Below, in pieces: positions 34,593 to 43,905 of a DNA stretch of 64,000 nucleotides. The notes beneath the pieces were generated by a model. The model was not told the DNA's origin. It did not search any database and saw only the letters and a list, made by a program, of their open reading frames with translations. Location: contig JADFYG010000024.1 of NCBI GenBank assembly GCA_015233155.1, positions 1 through 64,000 on the forward strand. The letters run 5' to 3'. Source of the stretch: Candidatus Rifleibacteriota bacterium (lineage in GTDB: Bacteria; Muiribacteriota; Ozemobacteria; Ozemobacterales; Ozemobacteraceae). Each line of letters begins with the position of its first letter. Position 1 is the first letter of the stretch. The position numbers and the translations under genes are program-made.

Positions 34593-36073
34593 AGATCCTG
34601 GAACCTTTGCTTTTCGAGCTTTCCGTAGATGGACGACGAGGCTACACATTGCCGAAACTTGACATTCCCGAAAGCGATCCGGCTGATCTGCTGCCTGCGA
34701 CATATATTCGCAAGGAGCTGAAGCTTCCATCGATATCAGAGATCGATTGCGTTCGTCATTTTACCCGGCTTTCGCGACTCAATTACTGCGTAGACGTAGG
34801 ATTTTACCCACTCGGCTCATGTACGATGAAATACAATCCGAAGATCAATGAGGACATGGCGCGCCTGCCAGGTTTTGCAAATCTGCATCCTTATCAGTCT
34901 GAGGGAACCGTTCAGGGAGCGCTTGCGCTGATGCATTTCCTCGAACACGCGATCTGCGAGATCACCGGTATGGACGCGTGTACTCTGCAGCCTGCGGCAG
35001 GTGCCCACGGCGAGTTAACCGGGCTGATGATCATCAAGGCATATCACGACAGAAAAAGGAACAAAACCAAAACCAAAATACTTATTCCGGATGCTGGGCA
35101 TGGCACAAATCCGGCTTCGGCTGCGCTATGCGGTTATCAAGTGGTCAGCCTGCATACCGACGCCCGCGGCGGAGTTGATCTGAACGATCTTCGAGCACAT
35201 CTGGCCCCGGATGTCGCGGGTCTGATGCTGACGAATCCCAATACTCTGGGCCTTTTCGATGAAAATATCGAGGAGATTGCGCGACTTGTGCATAGCGTGG
35301 ATGGTCTGCTCTACTACGATGGGGCGAATCTCAACGCTATCATGGGTTGGACGCGGCCCGGTGACATGGGTTTCGATGTCGTACATGTGAATCTGCACAA
35401 GACATTCTCGACGCCTCATGGCGGCGGCGGCCCTGGCTCAGGACCTGTCGGCGTTAAGAAGCATCTGGCCGAGTTCCTTCCCTCACCGAAAGTCACTTTC
35501 GACGGAAAAAAATTCAAGATTGTGCGCAAATGCAAAGGGTCAATCGGGCCGGTACGTTCTTTCCTGGGCAGCTTCGGGGTTCTTGTACGTGCCTGGACAT
35601 ACATAGTCTCCCTCGGAGGCGCCGGGTTGAAAGATGTCTCTTCTCATGCCGTTCTTAACGCAAACTATATGATGAGGCGTTTGCAGAAACGGTATGCTCT
35701 GCCATATGACCGGCATTGCAAGCACGAGTTTGTATTATCGGGCAAACCTTTCGCGGAGAAGGGAGTCAAAACGCTGGATATTGCAAAACGACTTCTAGAC
35801 GAAGGTTTCCATGCTCCGACGATATATTTCCCGCTGATCGTCGAAGAGGCGATTATGATCGAGCCAACCGAAACCGAGAGCAAGCGAACAATGGATGAGT
35901 TTATAGAGGTAATGCTGCGCATCGCTGACGAGGCTGTGAATACACCGGAAAAGCTGAAGGCCGCCCCAATTAAGACGCCGGTTGGTCGACTGGATGAAGC
36001 GACAGCTGCGCGGAAACCTGATCTGAACTACTTCAAGGGACGCGGCTCCCCCCCCGGCAACGCTTCCGTATGA
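34589..36073 (+). CDS. gcvPB: Glycine dehydrogenase (decarboxylating) subunit 2
   Basis: 494 residues. PLP-bearing subunit: K271 in [16 protein letters not shown] binds [36 protein letters not shown] and LFPTEKES-like [10 protein letters not shown] are conserved. Decarboxylates glycine and loads the aminomethyl group on GcvH. Last gene of the module; lipoamide dehydrogenase is not encoded nearby. Confidence 0.96.
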   Translation: MKILEPLLFELSVDGRRGYTLPKLDIPESDPADLLPATYIRKELKLPSISEIDCVRHFTRLSRLNYCVDVGFYPLGSCTMKYNPKINEDMARLPGFANLHPYQSEGTVQGALALMHFLEHAICEITGMDACTLQPAAGAHGELTGLMIIKAYHDRKRNKTKTKILIPDAGHGTNPASAALCGYQVVSLHTDARGGVDLNDLRAHLAPDVAGLMLTNPNTLGLFDENIEEIARLVHSVDGLLYYDGANLNAIMGWTRPGDMGFDVVHVNLHKTFSTPHGGGGPGSGPVGVKKHLAEFLPSPKVTFDGKKFKIVRKCKGSIGPVRSFLGSFGVLVRAWTYIVSLGGAGLKDVSSHAVLNANYMMRRLQKRYALPYDRHCKHEFVLSGKPFAEKGVKTLDIAKRLLDEGFHAPTIYFPLIVEEAIMIEPTETESKRTMDEFIEVMLRIADEAVNTPEKLKAAPIKTPVGRLDEATAARKPDLNYFKGRGSPPGNASV

Positions 36074-36114
36074 GATACGACTCCGTTGATAATAAATGCG
36101 TTCGTGATGATAGC

Positions 36115-36139
36115 GTATGGGCGACCGTGGTGGTCGCCC
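36115..36139. repeat. REP-like element (GTAT head) after gcvPB
   Basis: GTAT (36115-36118) plus the perfect 8-bp stem GGGCGACC/GGTCGCCC with loop GTGGT (36119-36139). No T-run follows, so it is a repeat first and a terminator only possibly. Confidence 0.55.
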
Positions 36140-36227
36140 GAAAATGCGCATCAGCATTATGTAACTTGTATAATAGCGTGAATATTAGCCTCAGACCGGG
36201 TATGACTACGATACGGGCGGAAAATCC

Positions 36228-37730
36228 TTGACCGGCCCGCATGTTCTGACGATCCCGCAGCCTCTTCTTACACTTCTGCGGGAGGTACTATACATATTCC
36301 CAGGGTCGCGCGAAGGCAAAGTATGGCTTGTAGGCGGAGCGGTGCGCGATCTGGCGCTGGGCGCCACCGAAATGTTCGATCTCGATCTTGCACTTCCCGA
36401 GAATCCTGCTGCTTTAGCCAATGAGTATGCACGGCAAAAGAAAGCCGGCTTTGTGATGCTTGACGAAGAGCATGCCGTGGCCCGTATTCTGCGCGGTATC
36501 GACGGAGTTTCTTTCACGATAGACCTCGCAAAATTTCGTGCGCCGACAATCGAAGAAGATCTGGCGGCGCGGGATTTTACCTTCAATGCCATGGCTGTAC
36601 AGCTCAACTGGCCATTGCTTGAGGCAACTTTACCCGTATATGACCCGCTTGGTGGTTGGGAAGACCTGCAGGCAAGACGCATCAAGCCATGTTCTGACAA
36701 ACTGTTCACAGATGATCCCCTGCGTATTTTGCGCGCTTATAGATTTGCTTCTCGTTTTGATTCAGAGATCATGCCTGATGTTGTGGCCCTCATCCGGCGT
36801 GATGCTCCGTTGCTGAAGACTGTTTCAGGTGAACGGGCACGCGATGAACTGTTCAAGATCCTGAGCGTCCCGAAAAGCGCAAAATGGATCAGAGCAATGT
36901 GCGAAGCAGGCGTTATCGAAGTCATCCTTCCGGAATTCGCCTCTACCCGTGGAGTCGAGCAAAATTGCTGGCATCATCTCGATGTTTTTGAACATACGCT
37001 CGAAGCGCTCGAAAAAATGGAGGAGCTGTTTGCAAACGGTCTTCCAATAGATGGTTGGCAGAAATTCAAAAAATTTCTGGCCGAGCCCACTTCCGGAAGC
37101 CGCACCATTGAGACTCTGTTCAAATTAGCCATGCTTCTGCATGACATCGGAAAACCGGTATGTAAGCGCACCGACGAAGCCTCGGGCAAGATTATTTTCC
37201 ATGGCCACGAGATGGAAGGCTCACGTTTGAGCAAGGAAATCGGCGAACGGCTGAGACTGTCGTCAAACGAAGTCTCATTTCTAATGAAGGTTGCGAAAAA
37301 TCATATGCGTCCGGGCGTTATCATACAGGAAGGCGTAACTGATCGACGGCTGTTCCGATACTACTCGGAAACCGGCCGTGACGGGGTAGGAATTGCTCTG
37401 CTTTCTCTGGCTGACCGCTCAGCGGCACGTGGAACTGATGCTGCCGATGATCTTCCGGTTTTCGAAGAAGGTATCCGCGGGATCATGGATACCTTCTACA
37501 AGCAGATGGAGTATGCCAGACAGAAGCCTCTCCTGACGGGGCACGACCTGATCGCGGAGTTACGGATCATGCCGGGTCCAATGTTCAAGGAAATTTTGGA
37601 AGAAATTCGTGAAGCACAACACCTGGGGCGGATTCACACACGCGCCGAGGCTGCCGAACTTGCCCGCAGATCTCTTTTCACTCGTCAAACCGCATCCGGT
37701 CGTCCTCCCACCCCGCCCAATGAGAGCTGA
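36228..37730 (+). CDS. CCA-adding/poly(A) polymerase-family tRNA nucleotidyltransferase with HD domain
   Basis: 500 residues. The N-terminal class II nucleotidyltransferase has VWLVGGAVRDLALG and the metal-binding DLDLALP, followed by FTFNAMAVQ and DDPLRILRAYRFASRF, typical of CCA-adding enzymes. A middle HD phosphohydrolase segment has HHLDVFEHTLEAL and LLHDIGKP. It should repair or complete tRNA 3' ends; division of labour with a poly(A) polymerase cannot be excluded. The start is TTG at 36228, without a clear ribosome binding site; no better in-frame start is seen. Confidence 0.88.
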   Translation: MTGPHVLTIPQPLLTLLREVLYIFPGSREGKVWLVGGAVRDLALGATEMFDLDLALPENPAALANEYARQKKAGFVMLDEEHAVARILRGIDGVSFTIDLAKFRAPTIEEDLAARDFTFNAMAVQLNWPLLEATLPVYDPLGGWEDLQARRIKPCSDKLFTDDPLRILRAYRFASRFDSEIMPDVVALIRRDAPLLKTVSGERARDELFKILSVPKSAKWIRAMCEAGVIEVILPEFASTRGVEQNCWHHLDVFEHTLEALEKMEELFANGLPIDGWQKFKKFLAEPTSGSRTIETLFKLAMLLHDIGKPVCKRTDEASGKIIFHGHEMEGSRLSKEIGERLRLSSNEVSFLMKVAKNHMRPGVIIQEGVTDRRLFRYYSETGRDGVGIALLSLADRSAARGTDAADDLPVFEEGIRGIMDTFYKQMEYARQKPLLTGHDLIAELRIMPGPMFKEILEEIREAQHLGRIHTRAEAAELARRSLFTRQTASGRPPTPPNES

Positions 37731-37774
37731 ACCAGCCTTATACGATTCAATAAAATTACGTGCGTAATCTATGC

Positions 37775-37799
37775 GTAAGGGCGATCAGGTGGTTCGCCC
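37775..37799. repeat. REP-like element (GTAA head)
   Basis: GTAA (37775-37778) then GGGCGA, a 9-base loop and TCGCCC. It lies in the 262-base gap between the nucleotidyltransferase and M48 genes, in which I see nothing else. Confidence 0.5.
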
Positions 37800-37992
37800 G
37801 ATGAGTATGCGCGAATATTTTGTGATTGGCATTATCTGACCTCAGGCGGCATGGGACGCATAGATATGATCGGCGGACAGCACGATCTGTCAGCCTAGCG
37901 GGTGAATCATCAAATATCGATGTGTCGGATGATGTTTTCTGCCGATGTATCAATGACGACGGCCATTTTTCAATGCAAAGGACGATCAGCCC

Positions 37993-39237
37993 ATGAAACG
38001 CCTCTTTACCGCCATCCAGGTCAAGGAAGAGAATGCTCTTCTCAAGTTTTTCGAGGAATCTTTCAATCTTACGATCATCAATAACCTGATCGATTTCAAG
38101 GAACGAGAATCTCCTGACAATTATCTTCCTTTTTTCATGCGCGGCTACTCACTTCCAATCAATCGCACGTTCGGCGGGAAGGTCCATCAGATCTGTTGTC
38201 GGATCTCTAATGATCTGGGTTTTTCAGAGAAGGAAATCGAGTTTTATGTGTCGAATGATTCGGAGTTCAATTCATCATCGATATTCAGCAGTATTCCCGA
38301 CAAACCACACATCGTCGTTATCAATCGCGGCCTCATCGAGCGCGTTTCAACGCCGGAGCTCGAATTCATCATAGGTCATGAGATCGGACATCTGATATAC
38401 CATCATTCTTATGTTACGCGAATCATACAGTATGTATATCCCACATACGAAAATCTGCCCCCGATCCTTCAAAAACTTTACGATGTCTGGAGCAAACTCT
38501 GTGAAATTTCAGCCGACCGGGTCGGTCTTATTGCCTGTGGTAATCTGGAAGTCGCAGTAAGAGGTCTTTTTAAGTTATCTTCCGGACTCGACGACAAGTA
38601 TTTCAACCTGAGTTTCGACAACATGGTTAAAATCGCCGACCAGACCTATTCCGAGATGCACGATCATCCTTCGTACGTGTCGGCGTCTCATCCGGCGAAT
38701 CCGATTCGAATCAAGGCCCTGCTCGAATTTTCCAAGTCCAGACTCTGGAAACACATAGGCGAGAAAAAGTCACTTGTTGCAGACAAGGCGCTCGAATCGC
38801 GTATGAACGAGATCCTGTATTTGATCAAGAAAGTTCCTTTTGACGATCAGGAGGAAACCGAGCTGCTGTTTATGGCCTCAGCCGGTCTGATGCTGCTCTC
38901 AGCGCACGAGGACGTCAAGGACGAGGAATACAACTATCTGATAAATGTGCTGGCCCAGTATATCCACTGGCCGCCCGCATATCTTGAAGAGCTTAACAAA
39001 AATAATCTGCAGGCGGTCATGAAGCGGGCAGCCAAGAAGATTCGCGCCAATTTTCCGCAACGTGCGCGTGATCTTGCCAGACAGCTGTTTCCGATCATTG
39101 TTAGAGATCGCAAAATAACCAATTCTGAAGTTGAAGTATTCACGAAAATTTCGACGGAAGAGCTCAAGATCCCGTTCTCCGAAGTCGCTGATATTTTCCT
39201 CGGCGGCATCCGCGAATTGTACCAGCCATTCGGTTAA
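37993..39237 (+). CDS. M48-type zinc peptidase with C-terminal helical (TerB-like) extension
   Basis: 414 residues. HEIGH at 129-133 with a downstream EISADRVGLIA that supplies the third ligand region, the layout of M48 peptidases. Unlike HtpX it has no clear membrane spans, so it is probably cytosolic. The last ~150 residues are helical (QRARDLARQLFPIIVRDRKITNSEVEVF), resembling TerB-like or EF-hand-like modules. It is convergent with the NAD-kinase-like/SPFH pair and a MITE lies between. The substrate is unknown. Confidence 0.75.
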   Translation: MKRLFTAIQVKEENALLKFFEESFNLTIINNLIDFKERESPDNYLPFFMRGYSLPINRTFGGKVHQICCRISNDLGFSEKEIEFYVSNDSEFNSSSIFSSIPDKPHIVVINRGLIERVSTPELEFIIGHEIGHLIYHHSYVTRIIQYVYPTYENLPPILQKLYDVWSKLCEISADRVGLIACGNLEVAVRGLFKLSSGLDDKYFNLSFDNMVKIADQTYSEMHDHPSYVSASHPANPIRIKALLEFSKSRLWKHIGEKKSLVADKALESRMNEILYLIKKVPFDDQEETELLFMASAGLMLLSAHEDVKDEEYNYLINVLAQYIHWPPAYLEELNKNNLQAVMKRAAKKIRANFPQRARDLARQLFPIIVRDRKITNSEVEVFTKISTEELKIPFSEVADIFLGGIRELYQPFG

Positions 39238-39244
39238 GTATGAT

Positions 39245-39388
39245 CATGACCGCCAAAGAAGACTGAATATTCACGACCCTTTACGCCAAGCGAGATTCCT
39301 CACATTAGTTCGGAATGACAAACGATGCTGTCATTTCGACCGAAGGGAGAAATCTCAACTAACCGGTTATCGCCTTTTGTTAATCATG
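39245..39388. mobile_element. 144-bp MITE-like element, copy A
   Basis: Right end TTAATCATG matches the inverted left end (CATGACCGCCAAAG, partly decayed; family ends CATGATTANCAAAG). The centre contains GGAATGACA facing TGTCATTTC, so it folds into a long hairpin. Flanked by GTATGAT (39238-39244) and GTCTGAT (39389-39395), six of seven identical. Same length as the copy at 55277-55420. Confidence 0.75.
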
Positions 39389-39401
39389 GTCTGATCGATC
39401 G

Positions 39402-40361
39402 TCAAGCTACAATCAGGTTTGCTTTTCTGTCGGCCAGGCTGATTGAAGCAACAGCGCCGGAATTGAAGTTGAGGTAGTCGGCTTCGATTCCGTCGCTGAA
39501 GATCACTCCATTATCCGGCATGAGTGAAGTTATGGTAAGCCTTTTACCGGATTCGACGCGACCGAATACCAGTCCGGCCTGGGATGATTTACTCGTGAAT
39601 GGCTCTCTGACTGCAAAATAAAGCTGGTTCGACGACCAGTCCAGCCGATAATCATTTGATGCGGGAGGCCTGACGCTGGAATGAATCACGCCGCCAACTA
39701 CTCCGCAAGACCCGTTTACTATAGACTGAAGCCATCCGGTCGAACCGGCTCCGGTTGAAACTATGATTCCGCTCGAACTGTGGATCTCGGATTTTCTTCC
39801 AAATTCAAGTCTGTAACGGGCTGAGATATGACTTTTTGCGCCTATAAAAAGATCGTTTACAGCAAAAAGGCGTTGTCCGTCATTCAGAGTGGCCTGGGCC
39901 ATGGAAACTGGTTTGGTCTTGAATCTGCCTTCCAAAGCAGATAAAATCTTTTCCCGTGCCTGTCGGATCTGAAATGGTATCAATACTCCGTCAATACGCC
40001 GGCTATCCGGATTGAGCGCAAGAATCGGCTCCGTGGAAAGATATTTTGCCGTATTTATTACGAGTCCGTCGGGGCCGATGATCACGATCAGATCTTTGCC
40101 GGAAAATTTGAACATCGGCAGAACAGAGCGTTCGATGATCTGGTATTTCACGGTTTTAGGAATGACGGCCTTGAGAGAATTCAGTGCCATGAGATACACC
40201 TCGTGGGCATTCTGGTATTCCTCGAAAGCGCCACCTTTGTAGCCAGGGTTAAGACGGGCCTGCTGCTCGATATAAAACTTTGCCTGATCGCGACTGTTGA
40301 ATCGAAGAATAAGTTCTTCCAGAGCCGTTCGCTTTGTTATGACAACTATCGATTCAAACAT
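39402..40361 (-). CDS. NAD-kinase-like (DAGK/PPNK fold) protein
   Basis: About 319 residues. IVIIGPDGLVINTAKYL corresponds to the GGDGT loop region of ATP-NAD kinases, here with GPDG; VNDLFIGAKSHISARYRL and SSGIIVSTGAGSTGWL match the NAD-binding and late glycine-rich motifs. The GGD to GPD change makes it a kinase-like protein whose activity is uncertain. It probably starts at the ATG at 40361 (MFESIVV); a TTG at 40388 is possible. It directly follows an SPFH-domain gene, so the two products probably act together. Confidence 0.7.
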   Translation of the reverse strand: MFESIVVITKRTALEELILRFNSRDQAKFYIEQQARLNPGYKGGAFEEYQNAHEVYLMALNSLKAVIPKTVKYQIIERSVLPMFKFSGKDLIVIIGPDGLVINTAKYLSTEPILALNPDSRRIDGVLIPFQIRQAREKILSALEGRFKTKPVSMAQATLNDGQRLFAVNDLFIGAKSHISARYRLEFGRKSEIHSSSGIIVSTGAGSTGWLQSIVNGSCGVVGGVIHSSVRPPASNDYRLDWSSNQLYFAVREPFTSKSSQAGLVFGRVESGKRLTITSLMPDNGVIFSDGIEADYLNFNSGAVASISLADRKANLIVA

Positions 40362-40401
40362 TTGTATTTTCAGCGGAGGGGCATGCAATATTCACGAAAC
40401 A

Positions 40402-41262
40402 TCATTTCAACAGTGACGCAATGATATCCGGTGTAATATTGAGATTGCCGATTTTGCCGGCATTTCCCGCCAGCTCCTTTATTGAGAGCGCCAAAAGCGT
40501 TGAAGACGGGATCTCCTTAAAAGGCGCCATGCGAATAGCTGTCGCCTGAGACTCGTAATCAGCCTGCTGCCGGTTGTTCTGGCCTTCCAGGTCCACCAGT
40601 TCACGACGCTTTTGCTCGATCGTAATTGCTGAATGAAGCTCGTTCTCTTTTATCATTCTTTCCTGTTCGACAGCCAGAGCTCTTCTTCGATAAATGGCCT
40701 GATCGGCCTTTGTCTGGAGGCTTTCCCGGTACTCGGCTTCAAGGGCTTTAGCCATTTCCGGGGTCGGCTTACTGGAAATAATATGCAGAGCAGTGACCTC
40801 AACGCCAATTGAGGAGAGTTGTTTTGAATTCACAAGTTTGCCGAGAACGCGGTTTGCAATCTCAACGGATTGTCGAAGAGCATCTTCAAGCGACATATTT
40901 TGAAGTTCAGCCCTCGCATGTGATTGAACCTCATTGACAATACGTTGGGCGGGTTTCTCCGGATCTTCGGAAATATAACTCCGCGTGGCCGGCCGAATTG
41001 TAAAGTTAAGTACGGCTGCCATTGCCGAAGGATCTTTGATACGATAAGTCAATTGTCCCTGAAGCGTTACCGATTGAAAGTTGCCTGTCGTTTCATTCAA
41101 AACGAAGGGAACATCGATCGTCCCGGTCGGAATAGAAACAATGCTTGTACTGGGAGTCCAGTAGAAGAATGAAAGACCGGCTCCCTGACTGCTGAGTTTT
41201 CCGCCGCTGTAAACCATGAGATACTCGTTGGGTTCGCCTTTGAAGTATCCAATAAGAAACAT
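40402..41262 (-). CDS. SPFH/Band 7 domain protein
   Basis: About 286 residues. The N-terminal half is an SPFH/prohibitin fold (EYLMVYSGGKL, TIDVPFVLNETT, LQGQLTYRIKDP), then a long helical coiled coil (~140-235, MAKALEAEYRESLQTKADQA...RRRALAVEQERMIKENE). It lacks an obvious transmembrane helix, unlike flotillins and HflK. Such proteins scaffold membrane or protein complexes. Start ATG at 41262 with GGGGAGAAG upstream. Operon with the NAD-kinase-like gene. Confidence 0.85.
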   Translation of the reverse strand: MFLIGYFKGEPNEYLMVYSGGKLSSQGAGLSFFYWTPSTSIVSIPTGTIDVPFVLNETTGNFQSVTLQGQLTYRIKDPSAMAAVLNFTIRPATRSYISEDPEKPAQRIVNEVQSHARAELQNMSLEDALRQSVEIANRVLGKLVNSKQLSSIGVEVTALHIISSKPTPEMAKALEAEYRESLQTKADQAIYRRRALAVEQERMIKENELHSAITIEQKRRELVDLEGQNNRQQADYESQATAIRMAPFKEIPSSTLLALSIKELAGNAGKIGNLNITPDIIASLLK

Positions 41263-41411
41263 TCTCTTCTCCCCGGCCGATTCTTGCATATGCACGATAT
41301 AACACAGAAGCGAGGCATGCCTTACCTGCAACCGAGCGATTCATGAATCGCCTATTAGAAGAATTACAACATACTATGGTAATTTAGCAAGTTGCTCCCG
41401 ATTAAACGGCT

Positions 41412-41440
41412 TTGTTAAAATTGTGATTCCATATTATATT
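41412..41440 (+). promoter_or_regulatory. Putative promoter of the FN3 protein gene
   Basis: TTGTTA (41412-41417), 17 bases, TATATT (41435-41440). It sits in the divergent region between the SPFH and FN3 genes, 77 bases before the ATG. Confidence 0.45.
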
Positions 41441-41517
41441 GTTATGTAATCTGATTGTCTATTGCCTGTGTCGGATCTCAACAATCCTGCCGATAACCGG
41501 TTGGAGGAGATAATCAC

Positions 41518-43203
41518 ATGCCGCTTACTCCGATTGATCATCACAATAATTCAACGACCAGAGCCAACCGGACGGGATATTCCACTATGGATAAATCCTG
41601 TGATTCAACTATTTTTGAGCTCATCTGGAGCGGCTTTTCTCCACGATTCGTAATAATTATATTTTTCGCGGCTCTGTTCACATGGTTTATTACCCCAAAT
41701 TTATCGGCAAAGCCATTTGGAGAAACCGCCCCTCCAGGGATTGACCGTATTACACCCACATCTTTTCGCGCCACCTGGGGAATATTCCCGACAGAGAATC
41801 AGACGACTTGCTATCAGATCCGTATAGATAAAGCCTTGTTCACGCCGTCTACTATCATGCCTATCCAGACGGTTTCGTATCTCAACGGAAGCCGAGTGTA
41901 CCAGGTCGAAGTCATTACTTACCATCAGGGGCATGTGGCGGACATTTCCTCTTCAGCTTTTGTCCTGACCGCTCCGGCAACTCCGTCTGAGTTAATCATT
42001 CTTGGCGTTGGCTCTACGAGTTTTACGATTCAATGGACCGCCGTCGAAACGGCTTCCGAATATCAGATCCTCATTGATGGCGTCATCAACAAAACTGTTT
42101 CTACCCAGACCGCATTTCTATCAGGTTTTACACCCGGCCGCGGCATGAATGTCACCGTTGTGGCCCGCAATGCGTCCGGTCTTTCTTTTCCATCAAAACC
42201 TTTATTCGTGCAACTTCTTCCACCGCCGCCTGCCCTGACCATACAGCCTGAAGATATCGGCCAGACCGCATTCACCATGCGCTGGAAGCCTGTCGAAGGC
42301 GCCGGTTCTTACGCAGTGACGATAGATGCAAGCCCTACGATTTCTCTTGCATCAGCAACATTGACCTATCGGGCGGAAGGCCTCACTCCTGGCGCCACGC
42401 ATACAGCGCGTCTTGCCACCGTCATGCCAACCGGACAGACTTCCGAGGCGACCGAGACGCACGTGTTGACGATTCCGGCCACACCCGGGCTTCCCCGTGC
42501 CCTTGGAATCTCAACTTCGTCATTCATGCTGGACTGGGCCCCAGTCGACGGTGCGAGTCATTACAAAGTTTACGCGGATGGCGATTTCATGATCGCCAAC
42601 ATTCCGGCACCGTTGAATAGTACGCTTTGTGACAAAGGCTTTAATCAGGGAAGAGTCGCATCGATGACTGTTTCCGCGGGTAATTCTTCGGGTGATTCGC
42701 CACGCTCTCCTGTACTGGCGGTCACAATGCTCGGAACCCCCACTCGCGCACTTGAACAGGTTCACATCGGAGATATCCTGACCGACAGGCTTCTCACAAA
42801 TTCAATACAATCTGATGACAAACCTCTAATAATGCTGTTTTCCGGCGATCGCGCCATTCAGGACGCCTTTGCAGGAAATTCCGATCTTGATGGCACCAAG
42901 CGTTTTATTGTCCTGGCTACCCCTGCGAAGAGTCTTCCCCTACCCTCCCTCGCAGATTGTGGCGGACGCCTGCGACATCGTCTCTTCGGTACAGCACATG
43001 GAACTGGAATTTGCATACTTGATGGAGCAAGGCGCGTCAGAGTGATTGAAACAGATATTTCCCCGGACCGCATCGCTTTCAGGCTCTTCACGGCAATTCC
43101 TGAATGGCGTGGTGGAAACGGGGTCTGGCGCTTACGTCTCGATCGTGAACAACGGCGTTTCGACGAGCTTCATCAGTCCAGTGAGAAATCCAGCCGCCCG
43201 TGA
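41518..43203 (+). CDS. Exported multi-fibronectin type III repeat protein
   Basis: 561 residues with a hydrophobic segment FVIIIFFAALFTWFI (~44-58) acting as signal anchor. Four FN3-like repeats follow (about 72-150, 155-237, 238-322, 323-410), each with a Trp in strand B (TIQWTAVE, TMRWKPVEG, MLDWAPVDG) and a Tyr-containing strand C (YQILIDG, YAVTIDA, YKVYADG). The last ~150 residues form a separate alpha/beta domain (PLIMLFSGDRA, GTGICILDGARRVRVIE) whose outline recalls a thioredoxin/redoxin fold without the CxxC. Surface or periplasmic binding is likely. ATG has GGAGGAG upstream. Confidence 0.7.
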   Translation: MPLTPIDHHNNSTTRANRTGYSTMDKSCDSTIFELIWSGFSPRFVIIIFFAALFTWFITPNLSAKPFGETAPPGIDRITPTSFRATWGIFPTENQTTCYQIRIDKALFTPSTIMPIQTVSYLNGSRVYQVEVITYHQGHVADISSSAFVLTAPATPSELIILGVGSTSFTIQWTAVETASEYQILIDGVINKTVSTQTAFLSGFTPGRGMNVTVVARNASGLSFPSKPLFVQLLPPPPALTIQPEDIGQTAFTMRWKPVEGAGSYAVTIDASPTISLASATLTYRAEGLTPGATHTARLATVMPTGQTSEATETHVLTIPATPGLPRALGISTSSFMLDWAPVDGASHYKVYADGDFMIANIPAPLNSTLCDKGFNQGRVASMTVSAGNSSGDSPRSPVLAVTMLGTPTRALEQVHIGDILTDRLLTNSIQSDDKPLIMLFSGDRAIQDAFAGNSDLDGTKRFIVLATPAKSLPLPSLADCGGRLRHRLFGTAHGTGICILDGARRVRVIETDISPDRIAFRLFTAIPEWRGGNGVWRLRLDREQRRFDELHQSSEKSSRP

Positions 43204-43283
43204 CACGATTACCAAGGAAGCCTTAATATTCACGGCTCACCAGGCGAGATTCCTCACATTCGTTCGGAATGACAAACAATGTA
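43204..43283. mobile_element. Truncated copy B of the 144-bp MITE-like element
   Basis: Begins CACGATTACCAAGGAAG directly after the FN3 stop codon and follows copies A and C as far as GGAATGACAAACAATG. The right half is missing. Confidence 0.65.
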
Positions 43284-43357
43284 TAACGCGGCTCCCCATG
43301 AGGTATTATGATTTTGGCCTTTTTATGTATTTGCCTTGCCCTTCTACTGTTGAAGGA

Positions 43358-43812
43358 CAGGGTCATTTGATTCTCCCCCGGAGAATGGCTCGAATTGCCC
43401 GAATTCAACAATTGGTAGGGCTGGACCGCCGGGCCAGCCGAGATAATCTGCAGAAATTGGGCTCGGCGTTCCCGGCGAAGGTGTGAAAAAATATACTCTG
43501 GTAATTGCGGTCGGGGAAATTCGCTCCAGAACAACGCTTCGCTGTCTCGAAATGGTTGCTGAGGACCTCCCCTCGAAGGTTTGCCAGAACCCCTTAGAAT
43601 CGCCTTCCTGGCGATCTGCGGGGTGCCGGCCCATCGTGGGCCGGCATGGCAAGTCTTCGGGTTCGGTCTCAGACCATTTCGGACAGCTTCGCTACTGTCC
43701 TTCCGCGAACTTCCCCGACCTTGTTTTCATGAATAAGGCTAACCTGACTTTTTTGAAGGGCCATTTTTTCACAGCTTCGGCGGTCGCGCCCTGTAAAAAT
43801 TAAATGACCCTG
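43358..43812. mobile_element. 455-bp non-coding element with terminal inverted repeats and 9-bp target duplication
   Basis: Left end CAGGGTCATTTGATT (43358-43372) and right end AATTAAATGACCCTG (43798-43812) are inverted repeats, 14 of 15 identical. The exact direct repeat GTTGAAGGA lies immediately outside at 43349-43357 and 43813-43821. Inside are the REP-like GTAGGGC hairpin (43415-43440), a GCCGGCCC/GGGCCGGC hairpin (43625-43645) and GCGGTCGCGCCCTGT (43780-43794), also found in the 19.8-kb element. No supported reading frame; mobilised in trans if at all. Confidence 0.8.
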
Positions 43813-43830
43813 GTTGAAGGAACAAATACA

Positions 43831-43859
43831 TTGAACAGCTGACACAGTTCGTCTACAAT
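43831..43859 (+). promoter_or_regulatory. Promoter of the OprB porin gene
   Basis: TTGAAC (43831-43836), 17-base spacer, TACAAT (43854-43859). It begins ten bases after the right-hand target duplication of the 455-bp element. Confidence 0.5.
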
Positions 43860-43905
43860 AAGATCTTCCAAGGATCTATTCAGATCTGAGATGAGGGGTT
43901 TATTG

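Noticed and set aside
37993-39237. HtpX assignment for the M48-type protease
   Set aside because: HtpX has N-terminal and central membrane spans, which are missing here.
43483-43803. Reading frame of 106 codons inside the 455-bp element
   Set aside because: Spans inverted-repeat and hairpin DNA, shows no recognisable motif, and has no ribosome binding site.
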